64,000 bases of DNA from UBA2336 sp964404445 (GTDB taxonomy: Bacteria > Bacteroidota > Bacteroidia > Cytophagales > Cyclobacteriaceae), in contig CAYOJW010000006.1 of NCBI GenBank assembly GCA_964404445.1, forward strand, positions 186,001 through 250,000, read 5' to 3'. Shown here one piece after another: positions 44,973-53,035 of the stretch. The translations under genes and the position numbers were made by a program. The notes beneath the pieces are model-generated. The model searched no databases, had not been told where the DNA came from, and saw nothing but the letters and a program-made list of their open reading frames with translations. Each line of letters begins with the position of its first letter. Positions within the stretch are counted from its first letter, which is position 1.

Positions 44973-46079
44973 TTTTTTTTTTACTGCCGAAGCATGCTCC
45001 GCAGGTTGTAATGATGAGAGTTCTAACGCTGCCTGTACGTGCGCCATCTTCATCAGCGCAAGCTCAACGAGTAAACGCTGGTTTTTGCTGCTTTTGTAAT
45101 GGATGTCGCACTGGCTGGCAATGTTCAGCCACGATAACAACAGCGAAGGCGATGCGGCCTGTGCCTGCCCGGCATACTTTTTCCGTACGCTGTCGGGTAC
45201 TTCCATCAGTTCGGTGGTGCGGGCATCCTGCGATACCAACAGGTTGCGCAGGTGTTCGGCCAGGCCCACAATAAAATTATGGCCATCGAAACCTTTGCGC
45301 AGTATTTCATCGAACAATACTAACGGCTGTGTATGATTCTGCGAAAGCAGGGAGTCCACAACATCGAAATAATAATCGTAATCGAGGATATGTAAATTGG
45401 CCAGTACATTTTTAAAGGTGATTGGCTTGCCCGCTGCGTAGGTCACCATCAAATCGAAAATCGAGAGAGCATCGCGTAATGCGCCATCGGCTTTTTGTGC
45501 GATAAGATGAAGGGCTTCTTCCTCGACTTTTATTTTCTCATGTTTGGCAATAACATCCAGATGTTTGGCGATGTCTGAAATCTGGATGCGGTTAAAATCG
45601 AAAATCTGGCACCGCGAAAGAATAGTAGGGATCACCTTGTGCTTTTCGGTGGTGGCCAGAATGAAGATGGCGTAAGACGGAGGCTCTTCGAGTGTTTTCA
45701 AAAATGCGTTGAAAGCCGCATTTGAAAGCATGTGAACCTCGTCTATAATATACACTTTGAATTTTCCGAACTGGGGTGGGTAGCGCACCTGATCGATGAG
45801 GTTTCGGATGTCTTCTACCGAGTTGTTGGAGGCGGCATCCAACTCGAAAATGTTGAGCGAATTGGTTTCGGCTTTTTCTTCAAATCCGTTGATGAGGCGG
45901 GCTACAATACGGGCACAGGTTGTTTTGCCCACACCGCGAGGCCCGCAAAAAAGCATGGCCTGCGCTAATTTGTTGTTGTCGATGGCGTTTTTAAGCGTAG
46001 TGGTAATGTGCTCTTGCCCAACCACTTCGTCAAACCCCGTGGGGCGGTATTTACGTGCCGATACAACAAAGTTTTCCAT
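44961..46079 (-). CDS. dnaX: DNA polymerase III clamp-loader subunit gamma (dnaX, zero frame)
   Basis: A 372-residue AAA+ clamp-loader ATPase, zero-frame product of dnaX. It loads the sliding clamp during replication. Walker A GPRGVGKTTC, Walker B VYIIDEVHMLS, SRC motif ILSRCQIFDF, and sensor residues are present. The zinc-binding four-cysteine module usual between Walker A and ELDAASNN is missing: the chain runs ARLINGFEEKAETNSLNIFELD. The frame ends V-K-K-K-V-T-A-stop just past ten adenines, which looks like a programmed gamma-type end. ATG 46079 (MENFVVSARKYRP) is the usual start; ATG 46100 is too early. It lies back to back with ssrA. Confidence 0.94.
   Translation of the reverse strand: MENFVVSARKYRPTGFDEVVGQEHITTTLKNAIDNNKLAQAMLFCGPRGVGKTTCARIVARLINGFEEKAETNSLNIFELDAASNNSVEDIRNLIDQVRYPPQFGKFKVYIIDEVHMLSNAAFNAFLKTLEEPPSYAIFILATTEKHKVIPTILSRCQIFDFNRIQISDIAKHLDVIAKHEKIKVEEEALHLIAQKADGALRDALSIFDLMVTYAAGKPITFKNVLANLHILDYDYYFDVVDSLLSQNHTQPLVLFDEILRKGFDGHNFIVGLAEHLRNLLVSQDARTTELMEVPDSVRKKYAGQAQAASPSLLLSWLNIASQCDIHYKSSKNQRLLVELALMKMAHVQAALELSSLQPAEHASAVKKKVTA
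44973..44982 (-). promoter_or_regulatory. ten-adenine slippery run in dnaX
   Basis: The mRNA reads GTA followed by nine As, a run of ten As, then G. Without slippage the frame ends four codons later. An extra A (or -1 ribosomal shift) opens the tau frame. Thermus thermophilus dnaX uses transcriptional slippage at nine As; no strong downstream hairpin is seen here, favouring that type. Confidence 0.75.
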
Positions 46080-46093
46080 CCGCTGCAAGATAT

Positions 46094-46211
46094 AATTCAA
46101 TTATCAATTATCAATTACCAATTGTCAATTCGTGATGATCTGACAAAGAACTTTTTTTGCCGTACATTTGTAGTTAATTGCAAATTGTCAATTTCTAATT
46201 GGTAATTGATT
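46094..46211. repeat. inverted AATTG-rich word repeat around the ssrA promoter
   Basis: Block 46094-46130 (repeats of CAATTATCAATTACCAATTG) and block 46175-46211 (ATTGTCAATTTCTAATTGG) are largely reverse complements, with about 44 nt between them that hold the promoter of ssrA and lead into dnaX. Confidence 0.6.
46163..46170 (+). promoter_or_regulatory. -7 promoter element for ssrA
   Basis: TACATTTG fits TAnnTTTG, 45 nt before the mature tmRNA 5' end; a precursor leader would be removed by RNase P. Confidence 0.5.
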
Positions 46212-46215
46212 AAAA

Positions 46216-46608
46216 GGGGTCGACCGGTTTTGACAGGATGTGTGAAGCCGCAGGCCAGCATGCAGGCTCATGAGGGTAGAGCCTTAACCACTGCTCTTAA
46301 CAATTTACGTGGCGAAGAAACTTACGCCATGGCTGCTTAATCTGACGATACGTTAGGTTAGCCTCGCCCCGATAAGATCGGGGAAGCCATCATCGCTCAG
46401 TGCCTATGTTCTGCTGGCGCTGGTATAGCGGTGTCGATAGACGGAACTGCTCCGTGTGATGTTGCTAAGCACGGCTAAGACTCAGTAACTAAGGATTCGG
46501 TTAGGCTGTTGCCTGCCTTCTGTGTCCCGAAAACTAAAGTCAACTAAGCATGTAGAATCTGTTGTTTTATCTTCTCTGGACGAGGGTTCAATTCCCTCCG
46601 ACTCCACA
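46216..46608 (+). ncRNA. ssrA: transfer-messenger RNA (tmRNA)
   Basis: Trans-translation RNA that frees stalled ribosomes and tags the product. The acceptor stem is GGGGUCG at the 5' end with CGACTCC near 46599-46605. The T arm GAGGG-TTCAATT-CCCTC is at 46582-46598. The tag frame at 46311-46340 encodes GEETYAMAA, close to tags of Cytophagales. The CCA end seems not fully encoded (ACTCCACAAA), so the 3' end is approximate. A 7-bp palindrome (46367-46383) sits after the tag. A terminator follows. Confidence 0.93.
46367..46383. repeat. CCCCGAT-AAG-ATCGGGG palindrome inside ssrA
   Basis: Perfect 7-bp arms with a 3-nt loop just past the tag frame, in a region expected to form a pseudoknot. Its core CCCGATAAGATCGGG matches the palindrome at 57992-58006 in 13 of 15 bases on the other strand. 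Confidence 0.5.
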
Positions 46609-46617
46609 AAGCAAAGG

Positions 46618-46649
46618 AGGCTGGTTTATGTTTAAGCCGGCCTTTTTTT
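46618..46649 (+). terminator. terminator of ssrA
   Basis: AGGCTGGTTT and AAGCCGGCCT form a 10-bp stem with G-U pairs, loop ATGTTT, followed by a T run. Confidence 0.8.
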
Positions 46650-46743
46650 ATCAAATTAAACAATTAGCCTACCTCCAGCCGCTTTCTGAGTTTTTTGGTA
46701 ACGTGATGGTCTGTGTAAAACCTAAACCCGTTCGGGTTAAACC

Positions 46744-47766
46744 CTAAACAGGAATAGATTTATAATACAAAACTCCTTCCGTAGTTAGAACACCATACTG
46801 ATTATCATTAAAACGGGGTGGAGCTGTTAACATCCCATCCTTCACGTTTACTCGTTCAAGGTCAATTATCGCCCCGGCTTTTATATCAAATATTCCAAAG
46901 TAGTAATTGTCAAATCCGTCCTTAACTGTACCTGCATTAAAGAACAACCACTCGCGCTTAGCATCTAAAGAAGACACAACAATCCTCAGTTTCTCCTCCG
47001 TAATAATATCGAGATCCAGTACCCTGGTTGAATAATCATTCAAATTCACTTCCAAATAATAACGATTGGCAAACGTAACAATCCTCTTTCTGATGTTGTC
47101 TATATGAAGCCTATTACGGTTCCAATTTGCTCCAAACCCTATGTACTGGGCATCTATTCCGCTTGACACCAAAATTTCGTGAGGATTAATCGATAATGTT
47201 TCACCTGTTATAAGATTTAAACGTGTTAGTTTATTGTCATCAATCCGCATCCAGACATTATCATTCAAAAGTCCTAATATCTGTGCAGCAACTGGCTTTT
47301 TGGACTTAAAATCCAATTCCTGCAATTGTCGTTTGGTGTTCCTATCATGAAACTTTAGCGGATTGAAAGAATATATGCAGTCCGCGTTTGGAACGAAAAA
47401 GACACTATACGGATACATATCCTCTGTTAGGTCGTTCAAAGAATAAACGTACGTTAACTTATCAAAGGCCATTCCCGAAAAAAGAATTAATAAGTTATGG
47501 CTATAATTATAGCTATGAGGACTAATGTTGTGTGGCAGTTTAGTCCACGCTCTATTGCTATCATTTTTTAGCGACATCTTCGAGGTATAATAGCCAATAC
47601 TCTCACTTCCCGTTACGACTGCCAAGAAATCTTTGGTTTGGATGAGCTGTGATGGTTCTGCTACCATAGACGCACATCCATCATACAGGGAAACACCTTT
47701 GCCTTTGGCATATACGACCGTGTCTTCGAGCATATCAAAACACCTAACATCCCTGATCAAATCCAT
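46744..47766 (-). CDS. hypothetical 340-residue protein
   Basis: A cytoplasmic protein with no signal peptide or membrane helix. The strand-rich pattern with recurring short phrases (VVYAKGKGVSLYDG, LNDNVWMRIDDNKLTRLNLITGETL, DYSTRVLDLD) suggests a beta-propeller-like fold. No family recognised. Base composition is more AT-rich than the neighbours and it adjoins ssrA, a common integration site, so acquisition by transfer is possible; but no integrase or duplicated ssrA 3' end was found. Start at ATG 47766. Confidence 0.7.
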   Translation of the reverse strand: MDLIRDVRCFDMLEDTVVYAKGKGVSLYDGCASMVAEPSQLIQTKDFLAVVTGSESIGYYTSKMSLKNDSNRAWTKLPHNISPHSYNYSHNLLILFSGMAFDKLTYVYSLNDLTEDMYPYSVFFVPNADCIYSFNPLKFHDRNTKRQLQELDFKSKKPVAAQILGLLNDNVWMRIDDNKLTRLNLITGETLSINPHEILVSSGIDAQYIGFGANWNRNRLHIDNIRKRIVTFANRYYLEVNLNDYSTRVLDLDIITEEKLRIVVSSLDAKREWLFFNAGTVKDGFDNYYFGIFDIKAGAIIDLERVNVKDGMLTAPPRFNDNQYGVLTTEGVLYYKSIPV

Positions 47767-47876
47767 ATCTATTCAATTTTATAAAATCAAATAATGAAGC
47801 CTCGCAAATGTATGCCTCATCAGGAGTACCCCCGGCACTAAAGATATTAAAAGATAATTACAGGCCGTGGAAATTT

Positions 47877-47965
47877 GTTTGTAGCGTACGACCCCAGCGG
47901 GGTCGTAGGTTTGTAGCATAAAATTCAGCTATAAACATCGGGACTCCAGAGGAGTCCAACAAATT
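47877..47965. repeat. REP-like palindrome pair
   Basis: TACGACCCC-AGC-GGGGTCGTA (47887-47907, perfect 9-bp stem) and GGACTCC-AGA-GGAGTCC (47941-47957, perfect 7-bp stem), with TTTGTAGC words before and between. This resembles paired intergenic palindromes found in many Bacteroidota genomes. Otherwise the 280-nt gap (47767-48046) holds no gene. Confidence 0.7.
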
Positions 47966-48046
47966 CAGTAACATTTTAAAGCACAATGCCCACAACACAT
48001 TTCCTTAATTTTTTTTTGTACCTTCCATACCATATACCCCGTACAC

Positions 48047-48955
48047 ATGAACCCCTGGCGCGCACTCCGCAACTTTTTTGGCACAACACGCAGCCAAACC
48101 AATGGTATGGTAGCGGTATTGCTGTTGCTTTCCGTATTTATTTTTTCGGAACCCGTTACGCGATGGTATGTGAGTACCCGCCCGCATGATTTTTCGGCCG
48201 ACCGTGCCGAACTCGACAGCCTGATTAGTTTATGGAACACGCCCTCATCCGAAGAGAATACTCTCACCGAACAACGTGTTGTTACCTATACAGCGTTTAA
48301 CCCCAACACCGTTACGCAGCAACACCTGTTAACGCTTGGCTTTACCGATAAACAAGCCCACCAGTTGATCAGCTACCGCACAAAAGGAGGTGTGTTTCGC
48401 ATCAAAGCCGATGTGCTGAAACTTTACGGCATGGATTCAACATTGTACGCAAACATTTCGCCTTATATTACCCTGCCCGATAAATACGAACCGAACCGTT
48501 ACGAAAAGAAAACCTTTACCGAACGCATTTATCCTGAAAAAGAAAAATCCGCACGCTTCAACCTGAACGAAGCGGACACAACACAACTTCAAAAAATTTA
48601 TGGCATTGGCCCGGTGTTGGCCAATCGCATTGTAAAATACCGCAACCGCTTAGGCGGCTTTGTTTCGCATCATCAGCTAAAAGAAGTATATGGCGTGGAC
48701 AGCACCGTGGTAAATCGTTTGCAACACGCCTCGTTTTTGCCCGAACCCCTAACGGTTCAACAGCTTAACCTGAATACGGCAGACGAAAAAACATTAGCTG
48801 CTCATCCATACTTAACGAAGAACATCGCCCGCGCAATCGTAACCTATCGATTTCAGCATGGAAAATTTCAATCGGTTGATGATCTTGCCCGGATCAATCT
48901 GTTAGATAACGTTACCTTAGCAAAAATTTCGCCTTACCTTACTGTTGATCGCTGA
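48047..48955 (+). CDS. helix-hairpin-helix (ComEA-like) protein
   Basis: A 302-residue protein with one N-terminal membrane helix (about 19-36, MVAVLLLLSVFIFSEPV) and three to four helix-hairpin-helix modules: about 78-115 (TQQHLLTLGFTDKQAHQLISYR), 160-215 (FNLNEADTTQLQKIYGIGPVLANRIVKYR), 240-300 (LNLNTADEKTLAAHPYLTKNIARAIVTYR). ComEA uses such a domain to bind incoming DNA during competence, but Bacteroidota proteins of this size have no proven role. Its last 11 nt overlap the start of the helicase gene, so the pair is probably cotranscribed and translated together. Confidence 0.85.
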   Translation: MNPWRALRNFFGTTRSQTNGMVAVLLLLSVFIFSEPVTRWYVSTRPHDFSADRAELDSLISLWNTPSSEENTLTEQRVVTYTAFNPNTVTQQHLLTLGFTDKQAHQLISYRTKGGVFRIKADVLKLYGMDSTLYANISPYITLPDKYEPNRYEKKTFTERIYPEKEKSARFNLNEADTTQLQKIYGIGPVLANRIVKYRNRLGGFVSHHQLKEVYGVDSTVVNRLQHASFLPEPLTVQQLNLNTADEKTLAAHPYLTKNIARAIVTYRFQHGKFQSVDDLARINLLDNVTLAKISPYLTVDR

Positions 48956-51900
48956 CACACGCCATATTCTCCGCACCTATTTGCGCAGGCTCACCAACCT
49001 GAGCGGCAACAACCGCTCACTCGTATTGCTGCGCCTGCACAGCGAACAGGTGATGGACTTACACAGCCTGAGTTTTTTAAACAACGAAAAATCGTTTACC
49101 ATCATTGAAGCGCTCATTGCGGGCAGGCAAAAAAAATTATGCGCGCTGGCCGACAGTCGTATGGAAGCCGTTAACCAGACCAGCGCCAAACTCAAAAAAC
49201 TGCAACGGCTCGACCGGTTTATTTTTGACGAACGCGGCTCGAACGATTTGCACGTGGGCTGGCCGTTAGTGCATGGCAAGTTTGCCGATGGCACTGCGGT
49301 GTGCGCGCCCTTGCTTTATTTTCCGGTAACGCTTGCCGAAGAAAACAACCAGTGGGTTTTACAACCGCGCAAAGAGGCCGGTATTACTTTTAACAAATCG
49401 TTTCTGCTGGCATACTCGTTTTATACCAACACGCCCCTGCCTGCCGATTTGCCCGAAACATCGTTCGATGATTTTACGGACGACAGCACGGCCTTTCGCA
49501 CGCAATTATATCAACTGTTGAAAAACACCATCGAAATAAATTTCAACAGCAACACCTTTACCGATGAGTTACAGCATTTTCAGGAGTTTACGAAAGATGA
49601 ATTTGAAGCGACTCATCATGCCGGTGAACTAAAACTCCATCAGCAAGCGGTGTTAGGGATTTTCCCGCAGGCCGGATCGCAGTTGGTACCCGACTACATG
49701 CACCTGATCGAAAGTGAAGCCTTCGCTGATCTCGAAGATTTTTTCGCACAGCGCACAGGTGCAAGCCAATCCGTTCAGTCGTGGGTAACATCGGTAAAGG
49801 AAGAAAAAATTCATACGCCCTTTCCGCAAGACGCTTACCAGGAACATACTTTGCGTTTAGTGAAAGATGGTCGCTCGGTTGTGGTGCAAGGCCCGCCCGG
49901 AACCGGTAAATCGCAACTTATTGCCAACCTGATGGCCGATGGCATTGCAGCCGGGAAAAAAACGCTGTTGGTTTGCCAGAAACGGGTAGCATTAGATGTT
50001 GTGTATGACCGGTTAAAAAAAATAGGGCTGGAAGATTTTCTGGGTCTGGTACACGACTTTCGTAACGACCGTAAAACCGTATTCGATAAAATTGCACGGC
50101 AAATCGATCGTATCGATGATTATAAAATACAAGACAGAAGCGTTGATGTTATCCAACTCGAACGCAGATTTTTACAGGTAAGCCATGCCATCGACCAGCT
50201 AACCGAAGAACTCGAAGAGTTTCGCACAGCCCTGTTCGATGAAAATGAATGCGGCATCGACATCAAAGAACTATACCTTACTTCCGATCCGCAAGCAGAA
50301 TCCGTTGCCCTCCGGCAGGAATACCAGACATTTCATTTTTCAACACTATCCGACTTCAGTACATTGTTGAAACGTTACGCCCGCTATGCAGCAATGTTTG
50401 AACCGGACGATTATCTGTGGAAACGAAGAAAATCGTTTGCCGGTTTTTCGCTAAGCGATGTACGCAACATCGAAGCGATTATCCGCGACATTGAAACGTT
50501 CCAACAAAAAATACAACACGAACTTCAAAATATTCTACCTTCGCTTAACCTGCTGGAATTAGAGAATTTATTGGAGCGCAGGCCCGAAGCCGAACAGGTA
50601 CAACGCCTGTTGGCAAATGATACGTTGTTTGCCGATTTCCAAAAAATGGTTACCGAAACAAACGATGAAACCAGTTTACTCTGGCTTCAAAACATGGAAC
50701 GCGTGTGCATGAATTGTTTTGAAGACCCCGGTCTGGAAAGCACACTCGAAAGCGCCCGCTTGGGCGAACTGCAAATAGCTTTACAGAAACGCATGGAGTC
50801 GCGCAAAGGATTGATCAGGCGTATTCGATGGGAAATGTCGGAGCACAAATTTTTATTAAAGCGTGTACTCATTGGCAGTGGATTAAAATTTAACAAACAG
50901 GGTTTACGAACACTCGAACAACGGCTCGACCACCGCCTGAACTTAGAACACCACCTCACCGCTCTGCGCAAAAAAGAATGGCTCGGTAACGACCTGCCCA
51001 CCGACCGCAACCAACAAATGTTGCAACAGTGGTTTATGCGCAAGCTGCAAGCTGCACAAGCCAAACTCAGCTACCACACCTTACGCGAACTGCAAAGCGC
51101 CATAAACATTCAAAAATTAACGCACGCTGATTTCCGGCAAACGCTGCAACATATTTTTACCACGCTCGATACCGTACCCGCACAACGCGAAAGCTGGCAA
51201 CAATACCTTACCGCGTATCAAATTCAACAACTGATTCTTCAACCCGGTTTACAGACCGATTTTATCAAAACACTCCGCAGCGATTTCGATCACCTTGTGG
51301 AATTCGATAAAATCCAGTCGTCCCTGCCCGATCATGAAAAAATTGTTATCCGTAAACTACACGAACACCTTCACGATTGGGATAGCGACAAACTCGAAAC
51401 GCTTTTTCAGAACAGCATCCGACTGGCATGGATCGAACACATCGAAACCAAGTATCCGGTGTTGCGCATGGCGTCAACGTTTCGTATGGAAGAAACTGAA
51501 ACTGCCTTGCGAAAAAACTTAGCCGAAAAACAAGCCATCAGCACACAAATTCTCAAACTGCGCGCACGCGAACACACCTACGATCAATTAGAATATAACC
51601 GCCTAAACAACCGCATAACGTACCGCGACCTTGACCATCAAACTACCAAGAAGAAAAAGATATGGCCGTTGCGTAAAGTTATCGCTACGTTTTCAAACGA
51701 ACTTTTCAATTTGATACCGTGCTGGATGGCTTCGCCCGAAGCGGTGTCGGCTATTTTTCCGATGGAACAACTGTTCGACCTCGTGATTTTCGATGAAGCC
51801 TCGCAGTGTTTTTCGGAGCGCGGCATTCCGGCCATGTACCGGGGCAAGCAGGTAGTGGTAGCCGGTGATGATAAACAACTCAAACCATTTGAGTTATATC

Positions 51901-52952
51901 AAATCCGCTGGACGGAAGAAGATACTTCGCCCGAACTGGAGGTAACTTCGTTGCTTCAGTTGGCCGCCCGGTATTTACCTACCGTGCATTTACAGGGGCA
52001 TTACCGCAGTAAATCGTTAGCTCTTATTGAGTTTTCGAACCAACATTTTTACGAAGGCCGCTTAAAATTGTTGCCCGACAGAAAAACATTTAATGCATCC
52101 GATGTGCCGATCCAGTTTAATCGCGTAAACGGTGTATGGACTCAGCAAACCAATTTACCCGAAGCGCAGGCCGTTGTTGATCATGCCCTGCACCTGATGG
52201 TGCGCCATCCCGAAAAAGAAATCGGCATCATAACCTTTAATATGCCCCAACAGGTAATGATCCTCGATCTGTTAGAAGAAAAAGCAAATCAGCATAACAT
52301 TACATTGCCCGACTCGCTTTTTGTTAAGAACATTGAAAACGTACAGGGCGATGAAAAAGATATTATCATTTTTTCGATCGGCTATGCTCCCGATGAAAAC
52401 GGAAAACTCGCCCTGCAATTTGGCAGCTTAAACGTAGCCGGAGGCGAAAACCGTTTAAATGTGGCTATTACCCGCGCCCGCGAACGCATTGTTATTTTCT
52501 CAAGCATTGCACCCGAAGATTTAAAACTTCAGGGAATTAAAAACGATGGTCCCAAACTGTTAAAAAAATACCTCGAATACGCGCAGGCTATATCTGAAAA
52601 TCGCGAAGCACTACAACCTGATGTTGTACAACACGAAGCTCCGCAATGGTATCTTCACCAGCATTTGGCTGCGCATAGCAAAACACTCAACCCTCCGCTT
52701 TTGTTTTCGGCTAAAACTCTACCGTTTACCGATGCTGTTGTTATGCAAACCATGGCTAATGCCGCATTGCTTACCGATGATGGTAATTATAAAAACGCCC
52801 TCACCGCCAAAGAAGCCCACGCCTATACGCCTGTTTTGTTAGAACAAAAACATTGGCCTAATCACCGGTTTTTTAGTCGTAACTGGTGGCTAAACCGGCA
52901 AAAAACATTACAGGAACTGACAAAATTCATTTTCCGGGTAACCGAAAATTGA
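48945..52952 (+). CDS. SF1 (Upf1/Dna2-like) helicase with possible degenerate nuclease tail
   Basis: A 1335-residue cytoplasmic protein. The N-terminal part (about 1-280) is DUF4011-like (LRTYLRRLTNLSGNNRSLVLL). Motif I GPPGTGKSQL is near 316-325, motif II VIFDEASQC near 945, then AGDDKQLKP, HYRSKS, ENVQGDEKDIII and LNVAITRARERIVIF. A 600-residue charged helical insert lies between motif I and II. The C-terminus (about 1263-1335) ends in FTDAVV, LLTDDGNY and HRFFSRNWW, resembling Vsr/DUF559-type nuclease ends (usually IECDG and RIWSTDWW), but the catalytic Glu is replaced by Thr1277. Start TTG 48945 overlaps the upstream gene. Possibly related to Hhe-like defence helicases; uncertain. Confidence 0.88.
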   Translation: MIADTRHILRTYLRRLTNLSGNNRSLVLLRLHSEQVMDLHSLSFLNNEKSFTIIEALIAGRQKKLCALADSRMEAVNQTSAKLKKLQRLDRFIFDERGSNDLHVGWPLVHGKFADGTAVCAPLLYFPVTLAEENNQWVLQPRKEAGITFNKSFLLAYSFYTNTPLPADLPETSFDDFTDDSTAFRTQLYQLLKNTIEINFNSNTFTDELQHFQEFTKDEFEATHHAGELKLHQQAVLGIFPQAGSQLVPDYMHLIESEAFADLEDFFAQRTGASQSVQSWVTSVKEEKIHTPFPQDAYQEHTLRLVKDGRSVVVQGPPGTGKSQLIANLMADGIAAGKKTLLVCQKRVALDVVYDRLKKIGLEDFLGLVHDFRNDRKTVFDKIARQIDRIDDYKIQDRSVDVIQLERRFLQVSHAIDQLTEELEEFRTALFDENECGIDIKELYLTSDPQAESVALRQEYQTFHFSTLSDFSTLLKRYARYAAMFEPDDYLWKRRKSFAGFSLSDVRNIEAIIRDIETFQQKIQHELQNILPSLNLLELENLLERRPEAEQVQRLLANDTLFADFQKMVTETNDETSLLWLQNMERVCMNCFEDPGLESTLESARLGELQIALQKRMESRKGLIRRIRWEMSEHKFLLKRVLIGSGLKFNKQGLRTLEQRLDHRLNLEHHLTALRKKEWLGNDLPTDRNQQMLQQWFMRKLQAAQAKLSYHTLRELQSAINIQKLTHADFRQTLQHIFTTLDTVPAQRESWQQYLTAYQIQQLILQPGLQTDFIKTLRSDFDHLVEFDKIQSSLPDHEKIVIRKLHEHLHDWDSDKLETLFQNSIRLAWIEHIETKYPVLRMASTFRMEETETALRKNLAEKQAISTQILKLRAREHTYDQLEYNRLNNRITYRDLDHQTTKKKKIWPLRKVIATFSNELFNLIPCWMASPEAVSAIFPMEQLFDLVIFDEASQCFSERGIPAMYRGKQVVVAGDDKQLKPFELYQIRWTEEDTSPELEVTSLLQLAARYLPTVHLQGHYRSKSLALIEFSNQHFYEGRLKLLPDRKTFNASDVPIQFNRVNGVWTQQTNLPEAQAVVDHALHLMVRHPEKEIGIITFNMPQQVMILDLLEEKANQHNITLPDSLFVKNIENVQGDEKDIIIFSIGYAPDENGKLALQFGSLNVAGGENRLNVAITRARERIVIFSSIAPEDLKLQGIKNDGPKLLKKYLEYAQAISENREALQPDVVQHEAPQWYLHQHLAAHSKTLNPPLLFSAKTLPFTDAVVMQTMANAALLTDDGNYKNALTAKEAHAYTPVLLEQKHWPNHRFFSRNWWLNRQKTLQELTKFIFRVTEN

Positions 52953-53035
52953 GCTTCTTGAACGTACTCAAATAAAAGGCTACCTTTCAGTACACTTTCG
53001 TTTCGATTTGTGTTGTTGTTTTAAACCCACCTGTT

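Noticed and set aside
46562..47960. Genomic island integrated at ssrA
   Set aside because: No integrase and no second copy of the tmRNA 3' end (TTCAATTCCCTCCGACTCC) was found downstream; one odd gene is not enough.
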